This document shows positions 1 to 11,662 of a DNA stretch of 33,564 nucleotides, piece after piece. Source of the DNA: Oppiella nova (lineage: Eukaryota > Arthropoda > Arachnida > Sarcoptiformes > Oppiidae); assembly GCA_905397405.1 (NCBI GenBank), contig CAJPVJ010000185.1, positions 1-33,564 on the forward strand. Reading direction: 5' to 3'. The notes below the pieces were generated by a model. That model was not told where the DNA came from. It was given only the letters and a program-made list of their open reading frames with translations, and ran no database searches. The stretch's first letter is position 1. Every line of letters begins with the position of its first letter. Position numbers and translations under genes: made by a program.

Positions 1-1017
1 CAGACAAAGAGAGACTATTGACAACTACCAGACTGTCCATCTCCTACCATACCATTCCCACTGTATTATTAAAAGTCTTAGTTTTTGCGGACTAAACATG
101 AGATAAACAAAAGACCGATTGGCTTTCCTACTGATTGCTTGTCTACGAAAAGTCTTGTCTAACTTATTAAGGAGGGAATGGGAGATACGAAAACACAAAA
201 ACTACAAGTGCTGGTGTGTATGTTAGGGGTTTAGGACACGACATACTCGGCTCACACACATACAGACAACACACACGTAAATCCTAAACGTAATCAAAAT
301 GCCTTAACATTCAGACATTCAGAGGTATAATAGAGTAAAACATTATATATACTGATACTAAACGCATAGACAATATATTATTCGTTGGCAATCGCTATCA
401 TTACTGACAATCTGAGCGAAAAAATCAATGCTTTTTCGCCAGTATTTAAGGTATAAAATGAGAGCACAGAATATAAATGCAATTCTCGTGAAAAAAAACA
501 AATGCCTCTCGAGTTTTGTTTAAAGACTTTTTGTGTGTCTTATCGATAAGGATCTGTTTGCAAAACATATCGTCGATAAGTATTGTTTGAATTATTGGAT
601 GCAATAAAACAGCGAAAATATAAATTCAAATTAATGTCTAAAGACTTCGTGTAAAAAACGCCAGAATTTACTACCAGTGCTCTCTGGTCCAGTGTATGTA
701 CCCCTAGTATTTTGTCGACATTATCTACACAACACCAGTCAATACAAATCATTGAGTAATTGTGCTGCAGATAACAGTGCCTTTTCTTTGCGAAAAGAAG
801 GGGAACACCATCTCAAGCTTTTTTGCACTACTTTTCTCTCTCATACTGAATAAAACGTAAAGTTTTTTGTCTCTTTTATTTATTTGATTTTTTCTACTCT
901 AAAGACTAGTATTTATTTGCAGAGTAATAGTCGACACATACATACACACAGACACTGGCAGATAGATCCCAATCCGCTCTTACAGTTATTTTAGATTTTC
1001 ACAAAAATAGTGTCTTT

Positions 1018-1021
<4 letters not shown>
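1..1021. other. Non-coding A+T-rich DNA with scattered motif sites
   Basis: No open frame here looks like a protein. The stretch holds a TACCATTCCC word at 50-59 directly after a CCATACC run, GGGAATGG at 174-181, and the TACCAGTGCTC motif at 672-682. The remainder is A+T-rich sequence with short A and T runs. Confidence 0.6.
672..682 (-). repeat. Dispersed motif, exact TACCAGTGCTC
   Basis: Preceded by C (CTACC) and followed by TCTGG. Confidence 0.8.
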
Positions 1022-1049
<28 letters not shown>

Positions 1050-1136
1050 TTCACTTATTATGCAAAAGCGAAGGGATTTTAATCTAATGTCGAGAGAGAG
1101 AGAGAGAGAACGATAGGTAGAGAGATATCTATCTAA

Positions 1137-1172
<36 letters not shown>
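1022..1172 (+). repeat. Cluster of three (GA)n microsatellites
   Basis: GA tracts lie at about 1022-1049, 1092-1109 and 1139-1172, separated by short A+T-rich spacers that contain ATCTATCT-like words. Read on the minus strand the tracts give an artefactual Ser-Leu repeat peptide. The clustering suggests one longer purine tract broken up by mutation. Confidence 0.95.
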
Positions 1173-1174
<2 letters not shown>

Positions 1175-1943
1175 TTTGTGTGAAGAGGAGCTGATCTCTG
1201 CGAAAGTCTTGAGAAAGACTTGACAAAAGACAAGGAGAAGCGACACAAAGGACTGGCAATAATAGACATGAGATTATTTTAAAGCCGTTTGATCTGTTCA
1301 TTGCATTTCACTGGAAATCGTATTCCGAATGCCTTTCCATCCAACGACAGCCTTTCCCTACCATTTCCAACCCCATCCCCACTCTCGCTATTACTTGTCT
1401 TTCAGTCGCACAAAAAAACGCAAAGTTTTTTAGTCTATTATTTTTGCGTTCAATTCATATATAAGTCTTAAATCTTAAATCAAACCAAAAACTAACTGAA
1501 AAGGACTCTGAGCTTACATTTCCTTTTAAACACATACCAGTCGTATGTCCTTATTATAAGCTATATATTAGTTATTTTTATATATAAAAACTCAATACAT
1601 TATATAATATATATTTTCTGTACTCTATTTTCAAGAGTCAATCCATTAAATTAATAGGACAGTCATGATGTGGACAGACCTTCGCATGACATTTGATGTT
1701 TTGCGCTAAATATAAGGTTTATTTCGAGAGAATATTTTGTGTTTGTATTGACACAAGAGTTTTAGATGTGAGAGACAGTGTGGGGGAAGGGAGAGAGGAA
1801 TGGGATGTTGCGAGTGGAAAGTGATGGCAATGAATGGAAATTTATATGGATAGAGACAGACAGTGGGAAAGGGCTTTAAATTTAATTGTGGACAACAAAT
1901 GAATTGAAAGGCAAAAGCACTCGACACATAAAAACAAAAATAT
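1173..1943. other. Non-coding stretch
   Basis: Contains a pyrimidine-rich piece at about 1335-1400 (TTTCC, CCCCATCCCC words) and an A+T-rich piece at 1545-1620. From 1770 to 1880 there is a purine-rich run with GGAATGGG at about 1798. I see no gene. Confidence 0.55.
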
Positions 1944-1959
1944 GAGAGAGAGAGAGAGT

Positions 1960-1992
<33 letters not shown>
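1944..1992 (+). repeat. (GA)n microsatellite interrupted by GTGA units
   Basis: A 49-bp GA tract contains a central GTGAGTGA interruption. Confidence 0.95.
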
Positions 1993-1994
<2 letters not shown>

Positions 1995-4697
1995 AATGTT
2001 ATAAATTGATAGAAAGTGACAGAAATTTTTTTGTGTGTTTTTTGTTTCCTATGATATTATATTACTGTTGATGTATTGACTCAATGGATAGATAAATGAA
2101 AGAGATATAAATTTTATAGTTGGGGTGATGGGGGTGGGGTAGTCGTGGTCCCTCATCACCACCACACACACTACATGATATACAAATGATACATATCTAA
2201 GTCCATACACTACATCCTAATGCATAAATAGGGGGACTTAGTAGTGGTGACTAAAATAGATGAACTACTTGATGATAGTATACAGTATAATGGTATTAAT
2301 ATTCATATAATCCTAATATAATATAGCAATTATTTATACTTTTAAATACATTGTGTTTTTATGTGATATTTCCCTCGGAAATATAATATGCAAACCAATC
2401 GCTTATAAATATCCAGCTTATCAGTCATCTTAAGATTTTTTGTTATATTTTTTGTTTTGTTTTCTTGAGATCTCTCAGCCACTGATCAATCACTCCATAC
2501 GACTGGTGCGGGGAATGGCGTCCCAAACACAACAGTCAACACAATTGAATACAATTATCATAATTATATTGAATATATAATTGTGTGTCGAGTCTATCTG
2601 TCTGTCCACCTCTCATACATAATACACTGACAAACAGGTATTCCCTATTGTTTTTGTTTGTTTTTATAGTTAGCGTACAAAAAACTATAATTCAATTCAA
2701 TTCAATGAATAATTATTTCCACTAATTATTATGTGTGAGCGACAGAGCCATAGATGTTATTCATAGATATATATGATTTGCAAACAGAAAATTGCATTTT
2801 TACACTGATGAATAAATTATGCAAAAATATATAAATAAAAAACTTTTAGACTTAAAGTCTTACGACTTGTGGCCACAGAAATTGTATGACATTTTCGTTT
2901 CGATGAAACCCATAGACAAAAACGAGTGTATAATGAATGCACCGAAAGCTTACCTAAAATCAGGAAAAAAGATATAAATTAAAGTAAATATTATATCAAA
3001 ATGTTTTAAATATTTGCGTCTAAAATAAAATTAATGTAAGAAATCTAATAGCGCACTTAAAAACCAGAATTATATGTGTTTTATGGGTATTACTTAAATG
3101 TATTAAACTTTGTTTTGTCGGTTAAATTAAACCATAATTTCTGCACTCAAACACAGAAAATACAACAAAAATTTTATATTTTCTTATCATTTATTTATAT
3201 AATTCATGAGAAGAAATGGTTTGTAAAGTAAGGAACGACACTAAAAAGTGTCGTCCGATAAGAGGGTAGGACACGGAGCTGGAGATGAGAGGGGAAAGTC
3301 GTATATACGAGTCGAAACACTTTACGACAACATATATCGCACTTGTCTTTTATTTTTAGGTAACCATAAAGACTCTGTCCATAGATATAGCGACACAAAC
3401 CTCCAGCGAGAATAACACACAAAAAAGTAAAAAAGATTTAAATTTATGCTAAATATCTGTCGTTTCCATTGGAATGCAATAAAAGGCAAAAAAGTTTTCT
3501 CTCTCTAGACTTTTACTCGTATTTTCGGAAAAATATATATAACTTATAAATATAAAGAAAATGCTAATAAAACAGTCAAATAAGAGTCAAATAAATTGTA
3601 TGTTTAATGTGTTTCTCCATCTTTACACTCATTTACGTATTCCTTATGTAATAAAGAGAAACACATTTATATGTATTAAAAGCAAATGTATCAATAAATT
3701 AGAGAAAATTATATATAAGTTTTGTTTTTGCTTGTGTCTCAAGATTTCCATATCATTCACATGAGTATATCGTTTGCGTTAACCTTTAAAGACATTGAAA
3801 TTCATTAACGAATGGAGAAAAACAAAAATATGAATTCAACACAAAAATAATATAATAATAATTATAATTATAATTAGACACCAAAAATAAAATTGTCTCC
3901 ACTTTTCCACTAGCTTATCTGTTAATTAATTACAAACAAATTAATGGCTTATAAATCAGTATTTAATGTAATGCCATGGATTAAGTGAATATTTTATTTT
4001 TGCTTTTTAATGCACAAAAAACTAGTAAAAGTTATTTTATCCAGAAAATACAAAACGCTAGAAAATATTTATAACAAAAAACTGTGTTTTTCAATATTCT
4101 TGGCATCACTTTTCGGTAAATAAAAAAAACTTTTATATAATTTTGTCTTTAAATCTAATATATGGATAGAGACTATAAACTATAAAATCGTAAAAATTTT
4201 AGTCGGGTATCGATTTTGAGGTAAGAAATACGTGAAAGTGATCCCTAAACGGCTTATGCCCTGAAAAATACAGCACATCCAGAAGGCACTGGCAGTTACG
4301 AGTAATATACTCAGGCAGAGCCCAGCAAATGGTGTTTTATGTTCATTGCATTTCACGTTTTTTTAGAAAAATTGGCCAAAAATAGTAAACTAAAGACAAG
4401 TTTATATGTGATATGCCTTTAGAACACAATACGGTTGAGAAAATAGACATAAATATAGTTGGATATAAAAAATGTGAAATTTTTTATGTGTTATATTAGC
4501 CTCTATTTTCTGGAGCCAATGCCTATCCCCATCCACCTCCACATACATAGCCCTGGTAGTTGTTATGCTGTGTATTGGCTCGTAATTTGATTTATTGTGT
4601 TCAGTCTATTCTTGACTCTTACTTTTACTTCAAGTTTTTGATTTGATTTTTTGGTTCACTTTTCACTGCAATATAAGACTCAGAAATATTGCCTTCA

Positions 4698-4700
<3 letters not shown>
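1993..4700. other. Non-coding A+T-rich DNA, no GA tract for 2.7 kb
   Basis: No supported gene. It carries GGGAATGG at 2511-2518, a stem-loop at 3235-3254, and mostly A+T-rich DNA at 2260-2480 and 2790-4200. A piece at 4240-4330 is slightly richer in G+C and includes GGCACTGGCAG, a divergent relative of the main dispersed motif. Confidence 0.55.
3235..3254. repeat. Short perfect stem-loop
   Basis: ACGACACT, four A, then AGTGTCGT gives an 8-bp perfect stem with a 4-base loop. No poly-T tract or gene lies next to it, so there is no reason to call it a terminator. Confidence 0.5.

Positions 4701-4728
<28 letters not shown>
4701..4728 (+). repeat. (GA)n microsatellite
   Basis: 28 bp of uninterrupted GA. 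A 75-codon open frame that runs through it begins with an Arg-Glu repeat and is judged artefactual. Confidence 0.95.
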
Positions 4729-5740
4729 CTCATAAAAAGCGATGTATTGGAGAGAGAATATGTTTAGTGAGTGAGCACAGGGAGGACTGGGCAGTAAGAA
4801 AACGTGAGCTCAACAGTCGATGGAGAGAATTCTTGACTGAGTCTATGATCAGCAAAATAGGAGGAAAAAATCTTTCATCAAAAAACAAAAAACCTTTCAA
4901 TCGCTCCGTTCGCTAGTGATTAGACATCGCTGGAGAAGGACTGGTAAGGGACTGATAGATTGGTAGAGGGAATGGTAGATAACAAACAGAAAATAGTAAT
5001 TCTCGTATTCGTTTCACGTGTGCGCCCATACTTAGGGGCAGTTCAGACATTGACAGCAAAAAACTGAATCAAAGATCAATTGGAAAGTCTTGATGAAAGT
5101 CATGCCAATACTCTGCTAATGGCAATAGTATTACAGAGAGGGGAAAGGGAGATAGAGAGAGAGAGAGCGAGAATACAGTCATTTCTCTAATCTACCGGTG
5201 CCTCTCCCGTACGTATGAGTCAATTGGGATTTAAAGACATATATTTCGCCCGAACTTTGGTATCGTATGCACTGGTATTGTGTCTAAACATTGTGTTTGA
5301 TATATACACCCAAATGTATTGCCGGTGCGATGAGTGTGTGTGTGATATGACTCTCGACTACCGAACCCTACGGTATGGCATAGTATTCACAACCGATTCT
5401 CGGTGTGTTATATAATAAGCTATTATTCATTTTAGGGTCCGTTTTGAATGCCATTCCGATGCCATTAAAATCGTATTTCACTCTCTTATTTAGCCCATAC
5501 ATACGGTGTGCTGTAATTTGAGTCATACGAGTGCTCCCAGTCCTCACACTCCACGTGCTATTAGTATTAATAATCTTTTGCTCAAATCTGTTAAAAGTTT
5601 CGGCTCTCCAGCAGTCGGTGCCGTAAAAAAGGTTAATATTATGTGTGATTATAATAAGTCATATCTGGAAAGCACACAATGAGTTGCATGTGTTGGAGGG
5701 AAAGGGATAGAGATGTCGGGCCCACACTATACACACATAC

Positions 5741-5760
5741 AGAATATCAATTGATATTCT
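5741..5760. repeat. 20-bp perfect palindrome
   Basis: AGAATATCAATTGATATTCT is its own reverse complement over all 20 bases, with no spacer. It lies 38 bp before an exact GAGCACTGGTA site. Confidence 0.7.
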
Positions 5761-5798
5761 CGTCTCATCTGTTCTCCTATGAGTGAATACATAGTGCA

Positions 5799-5809
5799 GA
5801 GCACTGGTA
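5799..5809 (+). repeat. Dispersed motif, exact GAGCACTGGTA
   Basis: Followed by GATATGGTAGG; lies 38 bp after the 20-bp palindrome. Confidence 0.8.
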
Positions 5810-7457
5810 GATATGGTAGGAGAGAGGGCTGACTTTTGGCACACAAATGAATTACTGGCCATAAAATAGTAACTCATTTGTCATTTTGATATATTGTTAG
5901 CGAATGAGAGAAATAATAAAATAAAATACAATTACATATAATATGTAGGAAAAGGCTCAGAGAAATAGATAAAACATAAAACAGTTTTAATGAATTTGAA
6001 GGAAAATAAATTTTTTGATAATTAATTAAAACAACTTTTGCCTCTAAAAGCAAACATAAAACCTCTAAACTTATAGTTAAGTTAAGCTTTTGGTAAAATA
6101 ATCTTTAGATTACTTTCAAGTTTTTGCACTAAAAACACACAATTTATTCATTATGTGGTCGAGATTTTAAAGTAAAATTTAATTTACGCTTATTATGTCT
6201 ATCTGTAGACCATAAATATTATCCATCATTTCCAATAAGATTCTCAACGTATGATAAAATAGTGCCAATCCCTGATCCCTGTCCCCTCTCAATGCCTAAC
6301 ATTCCTGTTCCGTAACGTTAACTAAATTTAATATTTAACTTATATTTGCGATACCCTTATACACACTTATGTAATGTGTTTTTCAAAATGAAGTTAAGAT
6401 AATAGTCGTCACACAAACAGCACTCACATAATAAAGACATATATATTGGGCGATAAATATCTAAATTAGATAATAATGTCTAAAAAGTTTATTAAATATT
6501 CCGGGCCAATAGCACCGACATGTTATATAAGTAAGAGATATAGTGAGAATTATTTTTAAGTGTTTGGCAAATATATTCACAGATATGTGTTTTGCCAATC
6601 AATCAAACATTATTTCATGAGATATGATAAATAGATATCATTTGTGAGTCACTAACTCATTGTCCATACAATGTGTGCCAAAATTTAATGTGATTTTTGG
6701 ATACATTATTTTTTGTGCACATATTTTGTCGATTAGAGTGTATTAGAGTTTTTCATAAGTAATTTCTGGGGGAACAGTAGCCGTGTGAATGTCTATGCGG
6801 TGTTGGGAGGGGGGGACAGGAGTTTTGTACTCAAACTTATTTAGGAAACACATATTGAGCTGATATGATATGAGTTGGAAGTGATTGATTTAAAGTGGAT
6901 GGATATGTCGATGAGAGTGTGTGTGGTGTCGGTGCCGTAGGAGTCACTATGCGGTCAGTCTGTATGTATGGTTTGCATAGGACTGTGCGAGCAAAAGGAC
7001 TGTTATATATCAGTGGATACAACATATTTTCGGGGCTTATATAACAGTCTAATACAATAAATGGCAAAAATTAGAAATACAAACGTCAAGCTGTGAGCGC
7101 CCTATCAAATAGATTATTAAATATGATTCACAACTTCCCCATCCCTTCCCAGTGCTCTCTCCCATACACGACATATTCAAGTGAACAGCTTATGGATCAA
7201 CTGCTGGCTAAATAATACCAGATTTCTCCGTACGTCCAATCAGTTTGATATATATTTTTTGCCCCAAACAGTCATTTATACTCCGACTCTGACTGAGTGA
7301 ACACTTATGCGTATGTGTGCGAGGGATCGGTAGGTCTGGCTATTTCTAACCAGCCATACAATTCATCCACTCGTGGTATATACAAGTGTTGGTGAATGGG
7401 AATGGAGTCGAGAAATATTTCATTGTATTAAGTGATTCATTCTCTCTCTTATTGAAT

Positions 7458-7460
<3 letters not shown>

Positions 7461-7502
<42 letters not shown>
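7461..7502 (+). repeat. (GA)n microsatellite
   Basis: 42 bp of pure GA, one of the longest tracts in the window. A short TCTCTCTCTT run just upstream (7440-7450) could pair with it. Confidence 0.95.
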
Positions 7503-7504
<2 letters not shown>

Positions 7505-8564
7505 AGTATCAGGGACATAAAAATATTCGGAGTCAAAACATACAAACAATAGTATAAATCAATTGTTATTCTTATATATAGCTATATATACAGTATATTC
7601 CACTCGAAAACCCCTAAAAATAATCTAAATCTCCACTGAATTGAAAGAAATCAAAGTTTATTAACGCTTTTCGGAGAGAAAAGAGTATTTGAATTAAAAA
7701 ATTCAATTTTAAAATCAAATATTATATTAGATTATATTAAAAATATTTGACTCCTATTTTTCCGTATCGCAAACATTTGTGTCGAGTATTTAAATATCAA
7801 TATTTCATACTCGACTATAATATTATTTATAGAAAAATACCATTTCTGACGTTTTGTTTAATGAAAACACATTGAATTGAATTACATTATCAGCACTTGT
7901 ATTAAGTATTGGGAGTCATAGGCGCAGCGAAACACGAAATTGATTAATATTTTTGATCTGATTTTTCACTTCAATTTTTTATTGATTATATATTTTTATA
8001 TAACGTTTGTTTAGTGCGGAACAGTTGGTGTCTTAAGAGTGTATTTCCACTCCATATCTATAGATCAACACAAAAATACTTTTTACAATCAATTAATTAT
8101 ATGATTAATAACTTTGGATATATTTGTTTTGCCCGTAAATATAATACAGTTATGAGTAAAACATATGGAAATCTATAGCAAACTCTGCTAAACTCAATGC
8201 ATATCTAATGATACGTTGAAAAATAAAATTAATATTTGCGCAAATTTTTTTTATTTAGTTTTGTTTCATATGTGAATAAATTTCCGGAATTATGTATTGA
8301 AATATTAAAGTTTTCAAATAAATTATATTTTTGTGAATTGTGCAATCAACTCGCTGCGAGAAATGTATTTTTATATACACACGAAAAATATTTCTTATTT
8401 ATAATTTAATTCATGAAAATTTTTTTAGAGCAAAAACTTGTAAAAATAAATAAATAAATAAAATATGAAGAAATATTTTGAATATTTCGGAGTTAAAATA
8501 TATACACATCTAATAACACCGGGAAAAGGCATTCAATAAACATAATATTTGAATTTTTATGTGA
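7503..8564. other. Non-coding, very A+T-rich
   Basis: Only A+T-rich sequence, a 35-bp interrupted palindrome at 7781-7815 and an AAAT repeat at 8444-8464. Nothing gene-like seen. Confidence 0.55.
7781..7815. repeat. 35-bp imperfect palindrome
   Basis: GTCGAGTAT on the left mirrors ATACTCGAC on the right, and an inner AAATAT/ATATTT pair extends the symmetry through the A+T-rich centre. Confidence 0.5.
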
Positions 8565-8702
8565 ATCTCTCTCTTCTCTCTCTCTCTCCCATTCCCTGTC
8601 TATTTGTAATGAGAAAAACGCCGACAAACGAGAAAAGTCTCGTTAATAAAGCAAATATTTTTTCAACACTTGATTGCCGGCTCTAAATAATAATATACAT
8701 AC

Positions 8703-8704
<2 letters not shown>
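8565..8704 (+). repeat. Inverted repeat 1, left arm
   Basis: The reverse complement of this segment matches 9034-9173 with no substitution I can find over about 120 bp. The only differences are GA/CT unit counts at the outer end. The arm includes CCATTCCC (8589-8596), the word GCCGGC and an outer CT-rich edge. If transcribed through, the pair would fold into a hairpin of about 130-140 bp with a 329-base loop. No flanking target-site duplication or transposon terminus is evident. Confidence 0.92.

Positions 8705-8739
<35 letters not shown>
8705..8739 (-). repeat. (CT)n microsatellite abutting the inner edge of inverted repeat 1
   Basis: 35 bp of CT begins exactly where the homology of the left arm stops. 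A complementary GA tract lies further along the spacer at 8949-8986. Confidence 0.95.
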
Positions 8740-8743
<4 letters not shown>

Positions 8744-8945
8744 AAAGCAAATAAAATTAAAGCACGAAAAAACAAAACAAAAAATATATTCTCAAGAAAA
8801 CAAATAAATAAAATTGAATTAAACTTTTCACTCTCTTATAAACATAATAAGCGAAAGTAAGAAATATTTTCACTATTTGTTTTTGTGCATAAATTTCAAA
8901 TAAATTTTGAATACATAACAAAAAAGTGGTAAAACTATTGTGTCT

Positions 8946-8948
<3 letters not shown>
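8740..8948. other. Spacer of inverted repeat 1
   Basis: A-rich DNA with many AAATAAA and AAACAAA words and no gene. It is bounded by CT and GA tracts that could pair with each other. Confidence 0.6.

Positions 8949-8986
<38 letters not shown>
8949..8986 (+). repeat. (GA)n microsatellite inside the spacer of inverted repeat 1
   Basis: About 38 bp of GA, lying 48 bp before the right arm. It makes the spacer partly self-complementary with 8705-8739. Confidence 0.95.
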
Positions 8987-8989
<3 letters not shown>

Positions 8990-9033
8990 TGTGAATGACT
9001 GGGAATTGTGTGTATATTTGATTCGCAACTGAT

Positions 9034-9173
9034 TTGTATGTATATTATTATTTAGAGCCGGCAATCAAGTGTTGAAAAAATATTTGCTTTATTAACGAGA
9101 CTTTTCTCGTTTGTCGGCGTTTTTCTCATTACAAATAGACAGGGAATGGGAGAGAGAGAGAAGAGAGAGAGAG
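9034..9173 (-). repeat. Inverted repeat 1, right arm
   Basis: Inverted copy of 8565-8704, starting at TTGTATGTATATTATT and ending in a GA tract at 9150-9173. GGGAATGG at 9142-9149 is the mirrored CCATTCCC word of the left arm. Confidence 0.92.
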
Positions 9174-9912
9174 CATAAGAGATGATGAGAGGGAAAGGGA
9201 GACACAAACCAATCAAAATGAATGCAACAAATGAAAGTCAAACGTCTCTCCCATATAATAGAGATGCAGGGCTGGCAGCTATAGTTACCTCACAGTCATA
9301 CGCGACTGCATTAGTAATTGTGATGACAATTAACTTATTTATAAAGAGATACATAATTTAAGGGGAAGAGGAGGGTATGTATGTGTGGCATAACCTTCTA
9401 CTACATACAATGACCATCGCATACCATGCCTTTATAAGCCTTATAGTAATATAAGTCTAATGAATGGGAGAACCATTTTTTGATAAACGAAATACCATTT
9501 TCTCATTATTATTATCTGTCATATTATATGTGAACAAATAATTGGCAAACATTTTTATATCTAAAATACGTTATTATTACTTATTATCCATTACTGGTTG
9601 TGTTTATTATATAATGTATGTTCGGATTAGAAGTAGGTTTTGAGGTATTCATTATCTAATATACATTTTATGTATTCCTTATGGTATGGGTAGGTATGCA
9701 TATAAGTTGGAGGGGAACGGGAGAGAGGGCTCAACCCGATAATGATTGAGTAGTGGATGAAAAGTTAATGCCTAATAGGTTTGCAATTATAAAGCAATGA
9801 CTTCTTCTATGCAAAAATGAGTCTCTATTTTAATATTATATATGTTTTTATAATACTCTATGAGTGAGAAAGTATGAGATTCTGTAGGCAATCGAAAGGG
9901 ACTGGCTGTGAA

Positions 9913-9923
9913 TACCAGTGCTC
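9913..9923 (-). repeat. Dispersed motif, exact TACCAGTGCTC
   Basis: Followed by ATAGAGA; 86 bp before an opposite-strand copy at 10010. Confidence 0.8.
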
Positions 9924-10009
9924 ATAGAGAAACACACAAATTACATTAAATAAAAACATTAACGAGCAGGTGATTAGCGTGGGAATAAGCCATCAATGAG
10001 TGACTGTGT

Positions 10010-10022
10010 GAGCACCGGTAGG
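10010..10022 (+). repeat. Dispersed motif, GAGCACCGGTAGG
   Basis: Full 13-base form with C at the variable position. Confidence 0.8.
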
Positions 10023-11050
10023 TATATATCGTAGATACTGTACCACAGCCTTGAAGTCGAGGAATATTCTCCATTGAAATACAATATATAAGTCTCTGTC
10101 TCTCGATAGCAGGTGTTTCGCTGCCTTTCCCTTTATTTTTACAATAAATGCATTATTTGTGTTTACGGGGGTTGGGGTCTAAGGGCACACACCATCGGCT
10201 AACCTCTGGCCCTTTATATGCATTTACTCCTACCATTCCCTTTTGATAATATTTTTTATATTTTTATTTTCTTAAATAATTTCTACTTTTATTGCTTTTG
10301 TTCACTTAAAATAGTTTTAGCCAAACGAGTTGCTAGAGGACTGGTAGGTCTGATAATGCTTATGGATAAATGGGTAGGGGTATGGTATGGCCCATACGAT
10401 AACCACCTCTTATTCTTGTTGCCATATTTTAATGGTTGTGTGAATCCATGGCCACAAAAAAGTGGTGCCCATTGTGTGCGTGAAGTATGGATTCGTAGAG
10501 TATTTTTGGCACAAATATATTCGTTGACTCTTAGGGTTAAACAGCCCGGGAGGAGATGTTAGCCACGATTTTTTTGGCAATACGACTGGCCCTGCAATTA
10601 GTCGTTAGGATACCTGAGCACAGACTCTGACTCCCTTTTGCTCACAATATATGGTTTTATAAGTTTTGTGAGAAAACGAGAGAAATATTATAAAACAAAA
10701 TATTTTTATTTTCAACAACAAAAACAAAAAAGATTTCAACAATTTTATGAACAAAAACATTTAACTTAACTTATATTATGTGAAAGTATTTTTATTTTTT
10801 GTCCAGACACAAATTGTAAGTGAAAGTAGTTATAAAAATCATGTTACGAGCACAAAATTATGCTTTAATTTAGCATTTTATGCCATTATTTATCAAATTT
10901 AAAGTTCAATTAATTTTATGAACCATTTTTCTCCACAAATAGACAAAATATTTTTTGTTTGTGTGTTATTTTGCAGACTAATAACGAAATAACGATTAGC
11001 TTTAGTCCGATATAAACGTGTAATTAAAAAATATTTGAGTGATCTTTAAG

Positions 11051-11053
<3 letters not shown>

Positions 11054-11085
<32 letters not shown>
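11054..11085 (+). repeat. (GA)n microsatellite
   Basis: 32 bp of uninterrupted GA in A+T-rich surroundings. Confidence 0.95.
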
Positions 11086-11089
<4 letters not shown>

Positions 11090-11619
11090 TATTGAATCTC
11101 TTTATTTTGCCGATAATTTGTACGCAAAATAAAATCCTAAATAAAAATACCTTTTCTTCCAATACATACGACTAGTATTTACTTAATTAATAAATTAATG
11201 ATTAATTAAAGGCAAACACAGAGAGAGGGGAGAAGTAGTCTGTGATTGACTGAGCACTGGGAGGTATTGGAATTAATGAATCGGGAATCGATGTATTACA
11301 CACACCGAGCAAAATATGTACATGATAATTAATTTTTGAATATAAATGTATCGTTATATTCAACGATTAAAATGTTTGTTATATTAAAACAAATTCATGA
11401 AAACTAAACATTAAATTAACGTCTTGTTTGAGGCTTTTCCCATGCATTCCCTCACTGACATACCCGACCCATGTATGTGTGTATGCATAAGGGTCTGCCC
11501 AAAGGGTTGGTAACAATTAAGGGCTAAAACTAAAAATATGTTTTCAAACCAAAAACAAACAAAAAAGTTTTCGCAACAAAAAACTGCTTAAACTAAAAAT
11601 CGTTTCAATTTGTATCCAT

Positions 11620-11622
<3 letters not shown>
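11086..11622. other. Non-coding stretch
   Basis: Contains GAGCACTGGGAGG at 11252-11264 and otherwise A+T-rich DNA; no gene seen. Confidence 0.55.
11252..11264 (+). repeat. Dispersed motif variant GAGCACTGGGAGG
   Basis: One mismatch (T to G) from the 13-base consensus. Confidence 0.65.

Positions 11623-11660
<38 letters not shown>
11623..11660 (-). repeat. (CT)n microsatellite
   Basis: 38 bp of CT, followed directly by GCCAGTCAATC. Confidence 0.95.

Positions 11661-11662
<2 letters not shown>

Larger units (their letters stand above)
4729..7460. other. Non-coding stretch with several motif words
   Basis: Holds GGGAATGGTA at 4968-4977, a short GA tract near 5154-5172, CTACCGGTG at 5192-5200, the exact motif GAGCACTGGTA at 5799-5809, and a 20-bp perfect palindrome at 5741-5760. 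CCTGTCC lies at 6278-6284 and on the minus strand at 6814-6820; CCCAGTGCTC is at 7148-7157 and GGGAATGG at 7398-7405. DNA between 5900 and 6700 is plain A+T-rich. No convincing exon. Confidence 0.55.
9174..11053. other. Non-coding stretch with motif-rich pieces
   Basis: Holds TATGGTATGG at 9680-9689 and 10381-10390, TACCAGTGCTC at 9913-9923, GAGCACCGGTAGG at 10010-10022 and TACCATTCCC at 10231-10240. A G+C-richer piece at 10320-10620 contains GGACTGGTAGG. A 114-codon open frame (10218-10562) crosses this piece, but its first third is Phe/Tyr/Ile-rich A+T noise and I do not accept it as a gene. Confidence 0.55.

Noticed and set aside
999-1301. 100-codon minus-strand open frame with Ser-Leu repeats
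   Set aside because: The repeat peptide is the translation of the GA/CT tracts. The same artefact gives Ser-Leu or Arg-Glu peptides at 7346-7549, 8873-9064, 19507-19779, 27197-27434, 30649-31002 and 31003-31200.
8565-9173. Inverted repeat 1 as a MITE-type transposon
   Set aside because: No target-site duplication and no clean terminal sequence; the outer ends fade into GA/CT tracts. A genome-wide copy search could reverse this.
10218-10562. 114-codon plus-strand open frame
   Set aside because: The first 30-40 residues are Phe/Tyr/Ile/Leu from A+T-rich DNA and the rest has no recognisable domain; length is within chance for this much sequence.
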